Source: Oxalobacteraceae bacterium (GTDB taxonomy: Bacteria > Pseudomonadota > Gammaproteobacteria > Burkholderiales > Burkholderiaceae_D). Taken from it: a stretch of DNA of 64,000 nt. Below are positions 8,556 to 19,152 of the stretch, one piece after another (positions within the stretch are counted from its first letter, which is position 1; the number at the start of each line of letters is the position of its first letter). Under the pieces are notes generated by a model. It was not told the DNA's origin. It saw only the letters and a list, made by a program, of their open reading frames with translations, and did not search any database. Location: contig JAJTGC010000001.1 of the NCBI GenBank assembly GCA_021298975.1, positions 1-64,000 on the forward strand. Reading direction: 5' to 3'. A program made the translations under genes and the position numbers.

Positions 8556-8924
8556 TCACCGTTCGCTGCGCCATGGCCGGGGACCGCCCATGATGTGCAA
8601 GTGGAGATGGTACACCTCCTGCCCGCCATCAGGACCGCTATTGACCAGAGTTTTGAATCCACCCATCGGACCCTCGGGCGTGTGTTGATAGCCACCACCG
8701 AGTTCCGCTGCCAGTTTCGGCGCGAGTAGCATCATTCTACCCAACAATGCCGTGTGCTTCTCATTCGCATCGGCCAGTGTCGGAATATGCTCCCGAGGGA
8801 CGATCAGCACGTGGACGGGCGCGGCCGGGTTGATGTCATTAAAGGCAATGACCTCATCATCTTCGTAGACGATCTTCGAGGGAATTTTGCCGGCAACAAT
8901 CTTGCAAAAAATGCAGTTATCCAC
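8556..8924 (-). CDS. hinT: HIT-family purine nucleoside phosphoramidase (HinT)
   Basis: Histidine-triad hydrolase of 122 residues. The N-terminal CIFCKIVAGKIPSK and the nucleotide-binding HVLIVPREHI are typical of HinT. The triad HLHLHIMGG (His106, His108, His110) with the downstream GRP loop (GGPRPW) is complete. The enzyme hydrolyses adenosine phosphoramidates such as AMP-lysine or AMP-NH2. It follows hisE in the his-tat array after a 117-base gap and precedes tatA. Confidence 0.95.
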   Translation of the reverse strand: MDNCIFCKIVAGKIPSKIVYEDDEVIAFNDINPAAPVHVLIVPREHIPTLADANEKHTALLGRMMLLAPKLAAELGGGYQHTPEGPMGGFKTLVNSGPDGGQEVYHLHLHIMGGPRPWRSER

Positions 8925-9041
8925 GATCTAGGTCACTTTCTTTGTGTTTCAGGCGCGCTCGCCATAGGTTGAGGCTCTCAGTGAAAATATTTGGCGCAAT
9001 CTATCTGTCAACAGATGCCCAGCCAGCGGGGCTCAGCGTTT

Positions 9042-9410
9042 TCAGGTTTTCCGCTCGTTTTGTTCGCGTTCCCTGAGCTTCCGATGGGCCATTTCCTCGA
9101 TGCCCGACAAACCCTCGCGACGCGCCAATTCATCCAGCACCTGCTGCGGATTCAGGTCAAAGTGAGCGAGCATGATCAGCGAATGGAACCACAAGTCGGC
9201 ACATTCATAGACCAGTTTGTCGGCGTCAGCACCGGCGCGCACATCCTTGGCAGCCATGACGGTCTCGGTGGCTTCTTCGCCAATTTTCTTCAGGATGGCG
9301 TCATCACCTTTATCGAACAAGCGCGAGACATAGGACGTCTCGGGGTTGCCGCCCGCTTTAGGCTTGCGTGACTCGATCACTTGCGCCAGGCGCGAAAGCA
9401 CGTCGCTCAT
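9042..9410 (-). CDS. hisE: phosphoribosyl-ATP pyrophosphatase
   Basis: Second step of histidine synthesis: removes pyrophosphate from PR-ATP. The 122-residue protein shows the MazG-like all-alpha signature: [25 protein letters not shown] followed by [23 protein letters not shown], with the metal-binding EExxE and ExxD acidic clusters. It is a stand-alone HisE, not fused to HisI, and lies three bases after hisI. Confidence 0.95.
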   Translation of the reverse strand: MSDVLSRLAQVIESRKPKAGGNPETSYVSRLFDKGDDAILKKIGEEATETVMAAKDVRAGADADKLVYECADLWFHSLIMLAHFDLNPQQVLDELARREGLSGIEEMAHRKLREREQNERKT

Positions 9411-9413
9411 ATT

Positions 9414-9818
9414 TTATTTATAGATGTCGTCGGGGTTTTTGAGCACTGGATCGACGTCGATCCAGTCCGATTCATCGCCATTGTGCTCGAATTTGCTGAA
9501 GAAGCAGGAATGCCGGCCAGTGTGACAGGCAATATCCCCCACTTGCTTCACTTTCAGCAGCAACACGTCCTGATCGCAATCCATCCGCATTTCCTGCACT
9601 TCCTGGAAATGCCCGGACTCTTCGCCTTTGTGCCAGAGTTTTTTGCGGGAGCGACTCCAGTAGACCGCCTGACCCAATTCCACCGTCCGCGCCAGCGCAT
9701 CGCGGTTCATCCAGGCGAACATCAGTACTTCGTTGCTGCCGACTTCCTGCGCAATCACGGGCACCAGCCCGTTCTCATCCCAATGAATGTGGTTTAGCCA
9801 TTTGGCGCGTGCAATCAT
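9414..9818 (-). CDS. hisI: phosphoribosyl-AMP cyclohydrolase
   Basis: Third step of histidine synthesis, opening the adenine ring of PR-AMP. The 134-residue protein has the core [26 protein letters not shown], and the metal-binding region with DCDQD and the cysteines of [14 protein letters not shown]. The start overlaps the hisF stop by four bases (ATGA). Separate hisI and hisE genes are typical of betaproteobacteria, unlike the fused enterobacterial form. Confidence 0.96.
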   Translation of the reverse strand: MIARAKWLNHIHWDENGLVPVIAQEVGSNEVLMFAWMNRDALARTVELGQAVYWSRSRKKLWHKGEESGHFQEVQEMRMDCDQDVLLLKVKQVGDIACHTGRHSCFFSKFEHNGDESDWIDVDPVLKNPDDIYK

Positions 9819-10579
9819 GTCAGCCTCATGGGTATGCCCAGTGCGGCCATGAAGTGCTTGGCTTCCTGCACGGTGTGATGCTGATAATGAAAAATACTCG
9901 CGGCCAGCACGGCATCCGCGTGACCTTCGGTGATGCCATCCGCGAGATCCTGCAGCGTGCCGACACCACCGGATGCGATCACCGGGATCGATACGGCGTC
10001 CGATACGGCACGCGTGAGCGGCAAATCGAACCCGGAGCGCGTGCCATCTCTGTCCATGCTGGTCAACAAAATTTCCCCGGCACCGAGCGACTGCATCTTG
10101 CGCGCCCAGTCGACCGCATCGAGTCCGGTTGCACGCCGCCCACCATGGGTGAATACTTCCCAGTGACCCGCGTCCGAGCGCTTGGCATCAATCGCCACCA
10201 CGATGCATTGCGAGCCATACTTGTCGGCCGCATCAACAACGAGCTGGGGATTGGTCACCGCCGAGGTGTTCATGCTGACTTTATCAGCGCCGGCATTGAG
10301 CAGACGCCGCACATCATCCACCACGCGCACGCCGCCGCCAACCGTCAGCGGAATAAAGACTTGCGAGGCCACCGCTTCGATGATGTGCAAGATGAGATCG
10401 CGGTCATCGGAAGACGCAGTTATATCCAGAAAGGTAATTTCGTCTGCGCCCTGCTCGTCATAGCGGCGCGCAATTTCAACCGGATCGCCCGCATCGCGCA
10501 GCTCGACGAAGTTGACCCCTTTGACGACCCGCCCGGCAGTCACGTCCAGACAGGGAATGATGCGCTTGGCAAGGGTCAT
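9815..10579 (-). CDS. hisF: imidazole glycerol phosphate synthase, cyclase subunit
   Basis: TIM-barrel subunit that uses ammonia from HisH to form IGP and AICAR. Started at [13 protein letters not shown] it is 254 residues, the family norm; the open frame extends 27 codons upstream but those overlap hisA. The catalytic aspartates are in [11 protein letters not shown] (Asp11) and [10 protein letters not shown], and phosphate loops LTVGGGVR and IASGGVG are present. The start is one base beyond the hisA stop. Confidence 0.97.
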   Translation of the reverse strand: MTLAKRIIPCLDVTAGRVVKGVNFVELRDAGDPVEIARRYDEQGADEITFLDITASSDDRDLILHIIEAVASQVFIPLTVGGGVRVVDDVRRLLNAGADKVSMNTSAVTNPQLVVDAADKYGSQCIVVAIDAKRSDAGHWEVFTHGGRRATGLDAVDWARKMQSLGAGEILLTSMDRDGTRSGFDLPLTRAVSDAVSIPVIASGGVGTLQDLADGITEGHADAVLAASIFHYQHHTVQEAKHFMAALGIPMRLT

Positions 10580-10580
10580 G

Positions 10581-11378
10581 TCAGTCTTCGGTGTCTTCCG
10601 AGTCTTCGTCGAGTTCGCCGGAGAGTTCATCGGCACGTCGTTGCGCCTGACGCAGATCAAGCGTGCCTTCGTAAATGGAACGACCGCAGATCACGCCTTC
10701 GATACCTTCATCCTGAACGGCACACAAGGCCTCGACATCCTTGACATCGTGAACGCCACCCGAGGCGATGACGGGAATGGTCATGCTCTGGGCCAGCTTG
10801 ACAGTCGCTTCGATGTTGACGCCCTTCATCATCCCGTCACGGCCAATATCGGTGTACACAATGGCTTCGCAACCATAGTCTTCGAATTTTTTCGCGAGAT
10901 CAATCACTTCGTGACCCGAGAGCTTGCTCCAGCCATCAGTCGCGACTTTGCCGTCCCGCGCATCCAGTCCGACGATGATCTGTCCGGGGAAGGCACTGCA
11001 GGCGTCATGCAGGAAGCCAGGATTTTTAACCGCGGCTGTACCGATAATGATGTAAGAGATGCCATCGTCAAGATAGCGCTCAATCGTGTCGAGATCACGT
11101 ATGCCGCCGCCGAGCTGCACAGGAATTTCATCAATGCCGTGCTCGTCCGCGTAGCCACGCACTGCCGCGAGTATGGCTTTGATCGCAGGCTCGTTTTTCG
11201 GTTTTCCGGCAAAAGCGCCATTCAGATCGACCAGATGCAGGCGACGCGCGCCCTGCTCCAGCCAGTGGCGCGCCATTTGCGCGGGATCTTCGGAAAAGAC
11301 GGTGGCCTGATCCATGTCGCCTTGTTTCAAGCGCACGCAATGGCCGTCTTTGAGGTCGATAGCAGGTATGAGCAGCAT
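10581..11378 (-). CDS. hisA: phosphoribosylformimino-5-aminoimidazole carboxamide ribotide isomerase
   Basis: TIM-barrel Amadori isomerase (ProFAR to PRFAR). Started at [17 protein letters not shown] it is 265 residues. Catalytic acids are Asp8 in IPAIDLKDG and the aspartate in [11 protein letters not shown]; the phosphate loops QLGGGIRD and IASGGVHD are clear. It is about 20 residues longer than common HisA because of a strongly acidic tail ([15 protein letters not shown]). The open frame continues 25 codons upstream without conserved sequence. Lies between hisH (62-base gap) and hisF (1-base gap). Confidence 0.96.
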   Translation of the reverse strand: MLLIPAIDLKDGHCVRLKQGDMDQATVFSEDPAQMARHWLEQGARRLHLVDLNGAFAGKPKNEPAIKAILAAVRGYADEHGIDEIPVQLGGGIRDLDTIERYLDDGISYIIIGTAAVKNPGFLHDACSAFPGQIIVGLDARDGKVATDGWSKLSGHEVIDLAKKFEDYGCEAIVYTDIGRDGMMKGVNIEATVKLAQSMTIPVIASGGVHDVKDVEALCAVQDEGIEGVICGRSIYEGTLDLRQAQRRADELSGELDEDSEDTED

Positions 11379-11440
11379 GGCTACTGGCAGTTGGGAGAGT
11401 TGATCAAGGGTTGAGTGAGGATGGGAGCGAGCGGCGTGAG

Positions 11441-12079
11441 TCAAGGGTTCCAATGTACAAAATTTTTATACAGCTGCAAACCAGCGGATGCACTTTTTTC
11501 AGGATGAAACTGCGTCGCAAAAATATTATCTTCTCCTGCAGCGCAGCAAAATGGTGCGCCATACACGCTCTCGGCCAGCACATGCGCCGGGTTTTCCGGT
11601 GCCGCATAGTAGCTGTGGACGAAGTAAAAGTAGCTGTTGTCGGCCACGCCATCCCACAAAGGATGACGCTGCGTGATCTGTACGCTGTTCCAACCCATTT
11701 GCGGCACCTTGAAGCGCGAGCCGTCCGGCTGCAACTGGTCCTCCAGCTGAAACCTCACCACCCTGCCGGGCATCAGGCCGAGACAGCGGGCATCGCCTTC
11801 TTCGCTCGCATCGAACAGCATTTGCTCACCCACGCAGACGCCGAACAGCGGTTTGTTTCTGGCGGCCTCGATGAGTGCATCAAGCAGGCCGGATTCACGC
11901 AAGGAACGCATGCAGTCAGGCATCGCGCCCTGCCCCGGCAGCACAACACGATCAGCCTGACGCAGTACGCCCGGGTCGCCGGAAATGCGAACCTCGGCCT
12001 CGGGCGCCACCTGCATCAGCGCCTGTGCTACTGAGCGGAGGTTGCCCATACCGTAATCGACGACGACGATTCTATTCAT
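11441..12079 (-). CDS. hisH: imidazole glycerol phosphate synthase, glutaminase subunit
   Basis: Class I glutamine amidotransferase that feeds ammonia to HisF. Started at [14 protein letters not shown] it is 212 residues. The catalytic triad is complete: Cys82 in [10 protein letters not shown], and His192 and Glu194 in TQFHPEKS. The oxyanion-loop region PGQGAM is present. The frame extends 16 codons upstream with no conserved sequence. hisH and hisA are separated by 62 bases. Confidence 0.96.
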   Translation of the reverse strand: MNRIVVVDYGMGNLRSVAQALMQVAPEAEVRISGDPGVLRQADRVVLPGQGAMPDCMRSLRESGLLDALIEAARNKPLFGVCVGEQMLFDASEEGDARCLGLMPGRVVRFQLEDQLQPDGSRFKVPQMGWNSVQITQRHPLWDGVADNSYFYFVHSYYAAPENPAHVLAESVYGAPFCCAAGEDNIFATQFHPEKSASAGLQLYKNFVHWNP

Positions 12080-12142
12080 GACAGGAGCGCTTGGGGAATC
12101 TGGCTGGCGTATTCTTGTGCCGCACACGGCGGCTGCCGTTGG

Positions 12143-12739
12143 TCAGAGGCTGCCCTTGGTGGAGGGGATGGTCCCAGCGGCGCGCAGATCAAGCTCGGCC
12201 GCCATGCGCAGGGCCCGGCCAAATGCCTTGAATACTGTTTCGCACTGGTGATGCGCATTCTCGCCCCGCAGGTTGTCGATATGCAGCGTGACGAGCGCAT
12301 GATTGACGAAACCCTGAAAAAACTCATGGGTCAGGTCCACATCGAAAGACCCAATCATGGAGCGCTTGAAAGGCACATGGAATTCGAGGCCGGGACGGCC
12401 GGAGAAATCGATCACCACCCGCGACAGGGCTTCATCAAGCGGCACGTAGGCATGGCCGTAGCGGCGTATGCCTTTTTTGTCACCCATGGCGCGGGCAAAG
12501 GCCTGTCCCAGCGTGATACCGACGTCTTCCACGGTATGGTGGGCATCGATGTGCAGATCACCCTTGGCCTCGATGTCGAGATCGATCAGCCCGTGGCGGG
12601 CGATCTGATCCAGCATATGATCAAGGAAAGGTACGCCGGTATCGAGCTTTTGCTGACCGGTGCCGTCAATATTGATCGCAACGCGGATCCGGGTCTCACT
12701 GGTGTCGCGAACGACTTCGGCTGTACGTGGCATGGACAT
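12143..12739 (-). CDS. hisB: imidazoleglycerol-phosphate dehydratase
   Basis: Single-domain IGPD of about 198 residues started at [13 protein letters not shown] (a second Met two codons later is equally possible). The two metal-binding repeats are visible: [11 protein letters not shown] with [13 protein letters not shown], and later [18 protein letters not shown]. There is no histidinol-phosphatase domain, so that step must be done by an enzyme encoded elsewhere. The start overlaps nothing; hisC ends 12 bases upstream. Confidence 0.96.
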   Translation of the reverse strand: MSMPRTAEVVRDTSETRIRVAINIDGTGQQKLDTGVPFLDHMLDQIARHGLIDLDIEAKGDLHIDAHHTVEDVGITLGQAFARAMGDKKGIRRYGHAYVPLDEALSRVVIDFSGRPGLEFHVPFKRSMIGSFDVDLTHEFFQGFVNHALVTLHIDNLRGENAHHQCETVFKAFGRALRMAAELDLRAAGTIPSTKGSL

Positions 12740-12750
12740 GATGAGTGGTG

Positions 12751-13839
12751 TCAGGAATTCAGGCTGGACTGCAGCGCCGCCAGAAAGAGCGCATTTTCTG
12801 CCGGCGTGCTTACGGTCACCCGCAGACAATTTTCCAGCAGCGAGTGCATTTTACCGACATTTTTCACCAGCACCTTCTGTGCGAGCAAACGATCGAACAC
12901 CTGGGTTCCGCTCAGACCTGGCTGCTCAATGCGCAGCAGGATGAAATTCGCCGCAGACGGAAAGACGTGAACACCCGGGATTGCTGACAGTGCCGCCGAC
13001 AAGGTGGCGCGCTCGCTGCAAATTGCCGCCGCCTGCTGGTCCAGCACGTCACGGTGTTCCAACACGAAGACGGCTGTCGCTTCGGTCAGCACATTGATGT
13101 TGTAGGGCGGGCGCACTTTGTCGAATTCAGCCAGCAAGGCAGGCGCTGCCGACATATAACCCAAGCGTATGCCAGCGAGGCCCTGCTTGGAGATGGTGCG
13201 CATCACGATCAGATTCTCGTGCGCGCTCAGGCGCGGCATGAAGGTGGTACCCGCGAATGGCTGGTAGGCCTCGTCCACGATCACCACGCCGCTGTCACCG
13301 ACTTCACGCAGCACCGCAAGGATGGCATCGGGGTCAAACAGATTGCCGGTCGGGTTGTTCGGGTAGGCCAGATAAGTCATCGCGGGGCGATGGGTCCGAA
13401 TGGCGGTGAGGATCGCCTCCAGATCCAGCGTCAGATCGGATTTCAGCGGCACGCCAATGAATTCCATGCCAGCCAGCTGCGCCGACATCGCATACATCAC
13501 GAAACCGGGGAGCGGCGCCAGCACCTTTGCTCCGGGCTTCGCACAAGCGACCGAGACAATGCTGATCAGCTCATCCGAGCCATTGCCCAAAACCACATCG
13601 AATCCTGAGGGTACGCCCAGCTGGCTGCGAATCGCCGACTTGAGACCCGCATACGAAGGCACTGGATAGCGGTTCAGGGCAACGGCAGCCAGCCTTTGGC
13701 CGAGTGCCTGCTGCAGGTCGGTCGGCAGGGTATACGGATTTTCCATCGCATCGAGCTTGACCAGACCCGAGGCATCAGGCACGTGATACGCCGATAGCGC
13801 GCGCACCTCGGCGCGAATGATGTTTTCAGTCAGGGACAT
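12751..13839 (-). CDS. hisC: histidinol-phosphate aminotransferase
   Basis: PLP-dependent fold-type I aminotransferase of 362 residues. Visible motifs are [20 protein letters not shown], the PLP contacts YPNNPTGN and [11 protein letters not shown], the catalytic lysine in [15 protein letters not shown] (Lys218), and the C-terminal arginine region ENCLRVTVS. It converts imidazole acetol phosphate to histidinol phosphate. It follows hisD by seven bases. Confidence 0.96.
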   Translation of the reverse strand: MSLTENIIRAEVRALSAYHVPDASGLVKLDAMENPYTLPTDLQQALGQRLAAVALNRYPVPSYAGLKSAIRSQLGVPSGFDVVLGNGSDELISIVSVACAKPGAKVLAPLPGFVMYAMSAQLAGMEFIGVPLKSDLTLDLEAILTAIRTHRPAMTYLAYPNNPTGNLFDPDAILAVLREVGDSGVVIVDEAYQPFAGTTFMPRLSAHENLIVMRTISKQGLAGIRLGYMSAAPALLAEFDKVRPPYNINVLTEATAVFVLEHRDVLDQQAAAICSERATLSAALSAIPGVHVFPSAANFILLRIEQPGLSGTQVFDRLLAQKVLVKNVGKMHSLLENCLRVTVSTPAENALFLAALQSSLNS

Positions 13840-13846
13840 GGCCTGT

Positions 13847-15160
13847 TTATTTCATCCGGAATTCGGCGGAACGGGCGTGGGCTTGCAGGCCTTCGCCATA
13901 AGCCAGTTCGGCGGCGATGCGTCCCAGCGTTTTCGCGCCTGCCTCGCTGACATGCAACATCGATGAGCGCTTCTGAAAATCGTAGACACCCAGCGGCGAG
14001 GAGAAGCGCGCCGTGCGTGAGGTGGGCAGTACGTGATTGGGACCGGCGCAATAATCGCCCAGCGATTCAGACGAATAGCGACCCAGGAACATGGCGCCCG
14101 CATGCCGGATCTTGTCGGCCCAATGCTTGGGTTCCGTCGCCGAAATCTCCAGATGCTCCGCGGCGATCAGATTGGCGATGTCGCAGGCTTCGTCCATGTC
14201 GCGCACCTTGATCATGGCGCCGCGATTTGTGAGTGAGGTGCGAATCACCGCTTTGCGTGGCATGTCTTCCAGCTGACGATTAACGCTGTCTGCCACGCGC
14301 GCCAGATAAGCGGCATCGGGGCAGACCAGAATGGATTGTGCGAGCTCATCATGCTCAGCCTGAGAGAAGAGATCCATCGCCACCCAATCAGGATCGGTGC
14401 TGCCATCGGCCAGCACCAGAATCTCGGAAGGTCCGGCAATCATGTCGATACCCACCACACCAAACACCCGGCGCTTGGCGGCTGCGACATAGGCGTTGCC
14501 TGGCCCGACGATTTTGTCGACCTGAGGAATGGTGTGCGTGCCATAAGCCAGCGCGGCGACGGCCTGAGCACCGCCTATCGTGAACACGCGATCGACACCG
14601 GCAATTTCTGCGGCGGCCAACACCAGAGGATTTTGTACGCCATCGGGCGTGGGCACGACCATGATGACCTCGGCCACGCCGGCGACTTTGGCGGGAATGG
14701 CATTCATGAGCACCGACGACGGATAAGCGGCTTTGCCACCCGGGACGTAAATACCGACGCGATCCAGCGGTGTGACTTTTTGTCCGAGCACGGTGCCGTC
14801 GGCTTCGGTGAATGCAAAACCGTCGGAACCGCAGGATTGTTTCTGACGCTCGTGATAGCTGCGCACGCGGTCTGCCGCTTGTGTCAATGCGGCACGCCGC
14901 TCAGGCGCAAGACTGGCCAGTGCGGCCTGCAATGCCGCACGTGGAATCTCGAGCGCTGTCATGCTGGTGGCGGTGACATGGTCAAAACGCTGCGTGTACT
15001 CCAGCACCGCGGCGTCGCCTCGCTGCCGCACATCGGCAATGATGCTGGCAGCGGCACGATCAATGGCCTCGTCTTCCGACGCCTCAAAGGCGAGCACTGC
15101 CATCAGTCTGGCTTGAAAGTCTTGGTCGGCGGAATCGAGCTGGCGTATGACAACGGACAT
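13847..15160 (-). CDS. hisD: histidinol dehydrogenase
   Basis: Zinc-dependent NAD enzyme for the last two steps of histidine synthesis, 437 residues from [10 protein letters not shown]. Family motifs include [58 protein letters not shown], the zinc-ligand aspects SQAEHDE and the catalytic pair in LIAAEHLEI. The open frame runs 60 codons further upstream into hisG, but ATG 15160 is four bases after the hisG stop and matches the family start. Confidence 0.97.
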   Translation of the reverse strand: MSVVIRQLDSADQDFQARLMAVLAFEASEDEAIDRAAASIIADVRQRGDAAVLEYTQRFDHVTATSMTALEIPRAALQAALASLAPERRAALTQAADRVRSYHERQKQSCGSDGFAFTEADGTVLGQKVTPLDRVGIYVPGGKAAYPSSVLMNAIPAKVAGVAEVIMVVPTPDGVQNPLVLAAAEIAGVDRVFTIGGAQAVAALAYGTHTIPQVDKIVGPGNAYVAAAKRRVFGVVGIDMIAGPSEILVLADGSTDPDWVAMDLFSQAEHDELAQSILVCPDAAYLARVADSVNRQLEDMPRKAVIRTSLTNRGAMIKVRDMDEACDIANLIAAEHLEISATEPKHWADKIRHAGAMFLGRYSSESLGDYCAGPNHVLPTSRTARFSSPLGVYDFQKRSSMLHVSEAGAKTLGRIAAELAYGEGLQAHARSAEFRMK

Positions 15161-15164
15161 GGTT

Positions 15165-15818
15165 TTACTTTTCTCGAAGCGATGCCTTGGCAAAGGCATC
15201 AACAATGGGTTGCAGTTTTTCGCGCTTGAGCTTGAGCGCCGCCTGGTTGACAACCAGACGTGATGAAATCTCCATGATGTGCTCCACCTCGACCAGATGG
15301 TTGGCGCGCAGTGTGCTGCCGGTTGAGACCAGATCGACAATCGCGTCCGACAGACCGACCAGCGGACCGAGCTCCATGGAACCGTACAGTTTGATCAGAT
15401 CCACATGCACACCCTTGGCGGCGAAGTGTTCACGGGCGACTTGCACATACTTGGTGGCGACGCGCAAACGCGCGCCCTGACGCACGGCGCTGGCGTAATC
15501 AAAACCCGCCTGCACGGCCACGGACATGCGGCATTTGGCGATCTGCAAATCGACGGGCTGATACAAACCTTCACCGCCATGCTCGAGCAATACGTCTTTG
15601 CCTGCCACACCGAAGTCTGCTGCCCCGTATTGCACATAGGTCGGCACATCAGATGCTCGCACGATCACGACACGCAACTGCGGATCACTGGTCGTCAGAA
15701 TCAGCTTGCGCGATTTCTCGGGATCTTCGGTGACGTGTATGCCGGCTGCCTCGAGCAATGGCAGGGTCTCGTCGAAAATGCGCCCCTTGGAAAGCGCCAG
15801 TGTGAGCGTTTGGTTCAT
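15165..15818 (-). CDS. hisG: ATP phosphoribosyltransferase, short form
   Basis: First enzyme of histidine synthesis. At 217 residues it is the short form (HisG-S), which lacks the C-terminal regulatory ACT-like domain and works with the regulatory subunit HisZ. Sequence marks are [39 protein letters not shown] and the PRPP loop [12 protein letters not shown]. hisZ is not in this window, so it must lie elsewhere. The start codon shares one base with the murA stop (TAATG). Confidence 0.96.
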   Translation of the reverse strand: MNQTLTLALSKGRIFDETLPLLEAAGIHVTEDPEKSRKLILTTSDPQLRVVIVRASDVPTYVQYGAADFGVAGKDVLLEHGGEGLYQPVDLQIAKCRMSVAVQAGFDYASAVRQGARLRVATKYVQVAREHFAAKGVHVDLIKLYGSMELGPLVGLSDAIVDLVSTGSTLRANHLVEVEHIMEISSRLVVNQAALKLKREKLQPIVDAFAKASLREK

Positions 15819-17068
15819 TATTGAATTCTCTGTATATCAGCGCCAACCCCGGATAGCTTGACCTCCATGCGGTCATAACCGCGATCCAGATGATAGATCC
15901 GGTCGATCAGGGTCTGCCCCTCGGCAGCGAGGCCGGCGATCACCAGTGATGCCGAAGCGCGCAAATCCGTGGCCATTACGGGCGCGCCGATCAGACGAGG
16001 TACGCCCTGAACGACGGCGGTGTGGCCATCAATTTCAATCGCTGCACCCAGACGATTGAGCTCCTGCACGTGCATGTAGCGATTCTCGAAAATGGTCTCG
16101 ATGATGCGGCTGCTGCCCTCGGCGATGCAATTGAGCGCCATGACCTGCGCCTGCATATCTGTCGGGAAGCCGGGATATTCCGTGGTGCGAAAACCTACGG
16201 CCTTGGGTCGACCCGCCATCTGCACGCGAATCCAGTCGTCGCCCGAGGTCAGTATCGCCCCCGTCTCGCGCAATTTGTCGACCACCGCATCCAGCAGATC
16301 GGCACGCGCGTGCCGCAGCACCACATCACCACCCGCCGCAGCGACCGCACACAAAAAGGTGCCCGTCTCGATGCGATCCGCAATCACCGCATGGCTCGCT
16401 CCATGCAGCGCAGACACGCCGGTGATGCACAGGCGATCACTGCCTATGCCGCTAATCTTTGCTCCCATTGCGACCAAAAGATTGGCCAGGTCGGTGACTT
16501 CGGGCTCGCGCGCAGCGTTTTCGAGGATGGTCTCGCCATCGGCCAGCACGGCGGCCATCATCAGATTTTCCGTGCCGGTAACGGTGATCATGTCGGTCAC
16601 GATACGCGTGCCGCGCAATTTTTTAGCGCGTGCATGGATGTAACCGGCCTCAATCAGGATCTCGGCACCCATCGCCTGCAATCCCTTGATGTGCTGATCG
16701 ACCGGGCGCGAACCAATCGCGCAGCCGCCCGGCAACGAGACTTTCGCTTCACCGAAACGCGCCAGCAGCGGGCCTAGCACGAGAATCGATGCGCGCATGG
16801 TCTTGACCATTTCATACGGCGCCTCGGGACTGTGAATAGCGTGGCCGCACAATTCAAGCAGATCGCCTTTTTCTTCGATGGACAAACCCATCTGCCGCAG
16901 CAGTTTCTGCATGGTGGCCACATCCTGCAGCCGTGGCACATTGGCCAGCGCCAGCGTGTCAGCCGTCAGCAGCCCTGCGCACAGGATGGGCAATGCAGCA
17001 TTCTTCGCGCCGGAGATGGTGATATCGCCGGAGAGTCGCTTGCCGCCCGTAATACGCAGTTTGTCCAT
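15818..17068 (-). CDS. murA: UDP-N-acetylglucosamine 1-carboxyvinyltransferase
   Basis: First committed enzyme of peptidoglycan precursor synthesis; transfers enolpyruvate from PEP to UDP-GlcNAc. The 416-residue protein has the N-terminal SGAKNAALP (Lys22), the catalytic loop [14 protein letters not shown] with Cys116 (the fosfomycin target residue), and [12 protein letters not shown]. It overlaps by one base with both neighbours (ibaG upstream, hisG downstream), linking cell-wall and histidine genes in one transcript. Confidence 0.97.
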   Translation of the reverse strand: MDKLRITGGKRLSGDITISGAKNAALPILCAGLLTADTLALANVPRLQDVATMQKLLRQMGLSIEEKGDLLELCGHAIHSPEAPYEMVKTMRASILVLGPLLARFGEAKVSLPGGCAIGSRPVDQHIKGLQAMGAEILIEAGYIHARAKKLRGTRIVTDMITVTGTENLMMAAVLADGETILENAAREPEVTDLANLLVAMGAKISGIGSDRLCITGVSALHGASHAVIADRIETGTFLCAVAAAGGDVVLRHARADLLDAVVDKLRETGAILTSGDDWIRVQMAGRPKAVGFRTTEYPGFPTDMQAQVMALNCIAEGSSRIIETIFENRYMHVQELNRLGAAIEIDGHTAVVQGVPRLIGAPVMATDLRASASLVIAGLAAEGQTLIDRIYHLDRGYDRMEVKLSGVGADIQRIQ

Positions 17069-17304
17069 TACGGCTGATGTTCTTCCGGCGTGAGCGTCTT
17101 CATCGATAGCGCATGAATTTCTTCACGCATACGGTCACCCAGCGCCGCATACACGATCTGATGACGCTGAATCAGTCGCTTGCCGGCAAAGGCGGGCGAG
17201 ACAATCAATGCACTGAAATGCTGGCCATCGCCCTCAACTTCAAGGTGCGTGCACTCCAGGCCGCTGGCAATGTAATTTTTGATGAGTTCAGGTGTGGGCA
17301 GCAC
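17068..17304 (-). CDS. ibaG: BolA/IbaG family protein
   Basis: A 78-residue BolA-fold protein. The region [20 protein letters not shown] and [20 protein letters not shown], with the conserved histidine (RHQIVY), is characteristic of the IbaG/YrbA branch next to murA. These proteins bind monothiol glutaredoxins and take part in iron-sulfur cluster handling and acid response. The stop shares one base with the murA start. Confidence 0.92.
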   Translation of the reverse strand: MLPTPELIKNYIASGLECTHLEVEGDGQHFSALIVSPAFAGKRLIQRHQIVYAALGDRMREEIHALSMKTLTPEEHQP

Positions 17305-17340
17305 GATTTTGCCTTTTATACAAAAATGAATGGGTGGGTA

Positions 17341-18096
17341 TCAGTGACGCAGTTTGTAGCCACGCTTAAGTAAACGGACCGCCAGACCTGCAAGCAGCAC
17401 CAGAAAGCTCACCACGATCAGCAAACTGGTCGTGGGCGGCACGTCCGAGTGGCCAAAAAAACCATAACGGAAGCCGTCGATCATATAAAAAAACGGGTTC
17501 ATGTGCGAGACAGCCAGCCAGAACGGCGGCAACGAATGCACGGAGTAAAACACGCCCGCCAGGAAGGTTGCCGGCACAATCAGAAAGTTCTGAAAGGCCG
17601 CCAGCTGATCGAATTTTTCAGCCCAGATCCCCGCCAGCAACCCCATGGTACCCAGAATCGCCGCACCCAACAGCGCAAACAGCACAATCCAGACGGGCGC
17701 CACAAAGGAGAGCTTCGCAAACCAGACCGTGATCAGAAATACACCGGCGCCCACCGCGAGACCGCGAACCATGGCAGCCAGCACATACGCGCCGTACAGT
17801 TCCCAATGCGACAGGGGAGACAAGAGCACGAACACCAGATTACCGGTGATCTTGGACTGAATCAGCGAGGAGGACGAGTTGGCGAATGCGTTTTGCAAGA
17901 CGCTCATCATCACCAAACCGGGCACCAGAAATGCGGTATACGACACACCGGGAAACACCTGCACGTGTGCTTCCAGCACATGACCAAAAATCAGCAGATA
18001 GAGCATCGCCGTGACGATGGGCGCCGTCAGCGTCTGCGTCGCCACTTTCCAGAAACGCAGCAGCTCTTTGTAAAACAAAGTCTGAAAGCCGGTCAT
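17341..18096 (-). CDS. ABC-2 type transporter permease
   Basis: A 251-residue integral membrane protein with about six membrane helices and the ABC-2 signature region (FLIVPATFLAGVFYSVHSLPPFW, then NPFFYMIDGFRYGFFG). It belongs to the YadH-type exporter permeases usually found in this position in betaproteobacteria. The start overlaps the upstream ATPase gene by four bases (ATGA), so the two form one transporter. The substrate is unknown; a role in envelope export is a guess from context. Confidence 0.9.
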   Translation of the reverse strand: MTGFQTLFYKELLRFWKVATQTLTAPIVTAMLYLLIFGHVLEAHVQVFPGVSYTAFLVPGLVMMSVLQNAFANSSSSLIQSKITGNLVFVLLSPLSHWELYGAYVLAAMVRGLAVGAGVFLITVWFAKLSFVAPVWIVLFALLGAAILGTMGLLAGIWAEKFDQLAAFQNFLIVPATFLAGVFYSVHSLPPFWLAVSHMNPFFYMIDGFRYGFFGHSDVPPTTSLLIVVSFLVLLAGLAVRLLKRGYKLRH

Positions 18097-19004
18097 GATG
18101 ATGTGCCCATGATCTGAATGAACACATCTTCAAGGTCGGCTTGATGCAGCTGCAAGTCCTCGAGCTTTGCGCCAGAGGTACGCAGTGCCGCCAGCATCGG
18201 CTCAACCTCGTCATGGTGATTCACGCGCAGGGTGTATTGCCCTTCCGAGGCTGTATTTTCCGGGTGCGAAACCAGATGGGCGAGGGATGCCGGCAAGCTG
18301 CCGCCGGAAAGGCGCACCACCAGCTGGGAACCCGAGATCCGGCGAATCAGGGCGGCAGTCGAATCCAGCGCCACCACCTGCCCTGCCTTGAGCATGGCGA
18401 TGCGGTTGCACAAGGCCTGCGCCTCTTCCAGATAGTGGGTCGTCAACACCACGGTGTGACCTTCACGATTGAGGCGACCGATGAAATTCCACAGGGTCTG
18501 GCGCAATTCCACATCGACACCCGCCGTCGGCTCATCGAGCATGATGACGGGCGGCTTGTGCACCAAAGCCTGAGCCACCAGCACGCGGCGCTTCATACCG
18601 CCGGACAGGGAACGCATATTACTGTCCGCCTTGGACGTGAGGTCAAGGTTGTGCATCACCTCATCAATCCAGCCATCGTTGGCGCGAATGCCGAAGTAGC
18701 CGGACTGCATGCGCAGCGTTTCACGGACCGTGAAGAAAGGATCGAACACCAGCTCCTGCGGCACGACACCAATGCACTGCCGCGCACGACGGTAGTCAGA
18801 CACGACATCATGACCATGAATACGCACGTGGCCCTCATCGGCACGCGAGAGCCCGGCGATGATGGAAATCAGGGTCGTTTTGCCGGCGCCGTTCGGACCC
18901 AGCAGGCCAAAAAACTCCCCTTCGGCGATCTCCAGCGATACGCCGCCCAGCGCCTGCAAGGTGCCGAAGCGCTTTTTGACATGATCAATCTGGATGGCGG
19001 CCAT
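18093..19004 (-). CDS. ABC transporter ATP-binding protein (YadG type)
   Basis: Cytoplasmic ATPase of 303 residues started at MAAIQIDHVKKRFG. Walker A is GPNGAGKTT, the signature is LSGGMKRRV, Walker B is VIMLDEPTAGVD and the H-loop is VVLTTHYLEEA. A C-terminal extension of about 80 residues fits DrrA/YadG exporters. The open frame continues 16 codons upstream with unconserved sequence. Partner of the downstream permease; 148 bases separate it from mlaB. Confidence 0.92.
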   Translation of the reverse strand: MAAIQIDHVKKRFGTLQALGGVSLEIAEGEFFGLLGPNGAGKTTLISIIAGLSRADEGHVRIHGHDVVSDYRRARQCIGVVPQELVFDPFFTVRETLRMQSGYFGIRANDGWIDEVMHNLDLTSKADSNMRSLSGGMKRRVLVAQALVHKPPVIMLDEPTAGVDVELRQTLWNFIGRLNREGHTVVLTTHYLEEAQALCNRIAMLKAGQVVALDSTAALIRRISGSQLVVRLSGGSLPASLAHLVSHPENTASEGQYTLRVNHHDEVEPMLAALRTSGAKLEDLQLHQADLEDVFIQIMGTSS

Positions 19005-19060
19005 GGTGGCAGGAAAGGTGAAAATGAAACGCGCCACCCGATGGCGGCGCAAAGTCCTTG

Positions 19061-19066
19061 ATTATA
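19061..19066 (-). promoter_or_regulatory. candidate internal -10 element for the ABC exporter pair
   Basis: A perfect TATAAT on the minus strand lies 56 bases upstream of the ATPase start, inside the 148-base gap after mlaB. No good -35 hexamer was found at the normal distance. The gap is the longest in the mla-to-his array, so an internal promoter here is plausible but unproven. Confidence 0.3.
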
Positions 19067-19152
19067 GGGGATTTTCCGAGCGGTAACGGCGACTTGGAAC
19101 GACGCTGAATAATTGCCAGGAATTGTAAATTTATTCGGTGTTTCCCTGAAGC

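Noticed and set aside
7805..8593. A 262-codon plus-strand open frame opposite tatB and tatA
   Set aside because: Antisense shadow of the tat genes; no ribosome site or conserved motif.
9809..10744. A 311-codon plus-strand open frame opposite hisF and hisA
   Set aside because: Fully antisense to two confident his genes, no family features, histidine- and arginine-rich shadow composition.
14336..15229. A 297-codon open frame on the plus strand opposite hisD
   Set aside because: It lies entirely antisense to hisD, has no recognisable domain, and is a typical shadow frame of a GC-rich gene.
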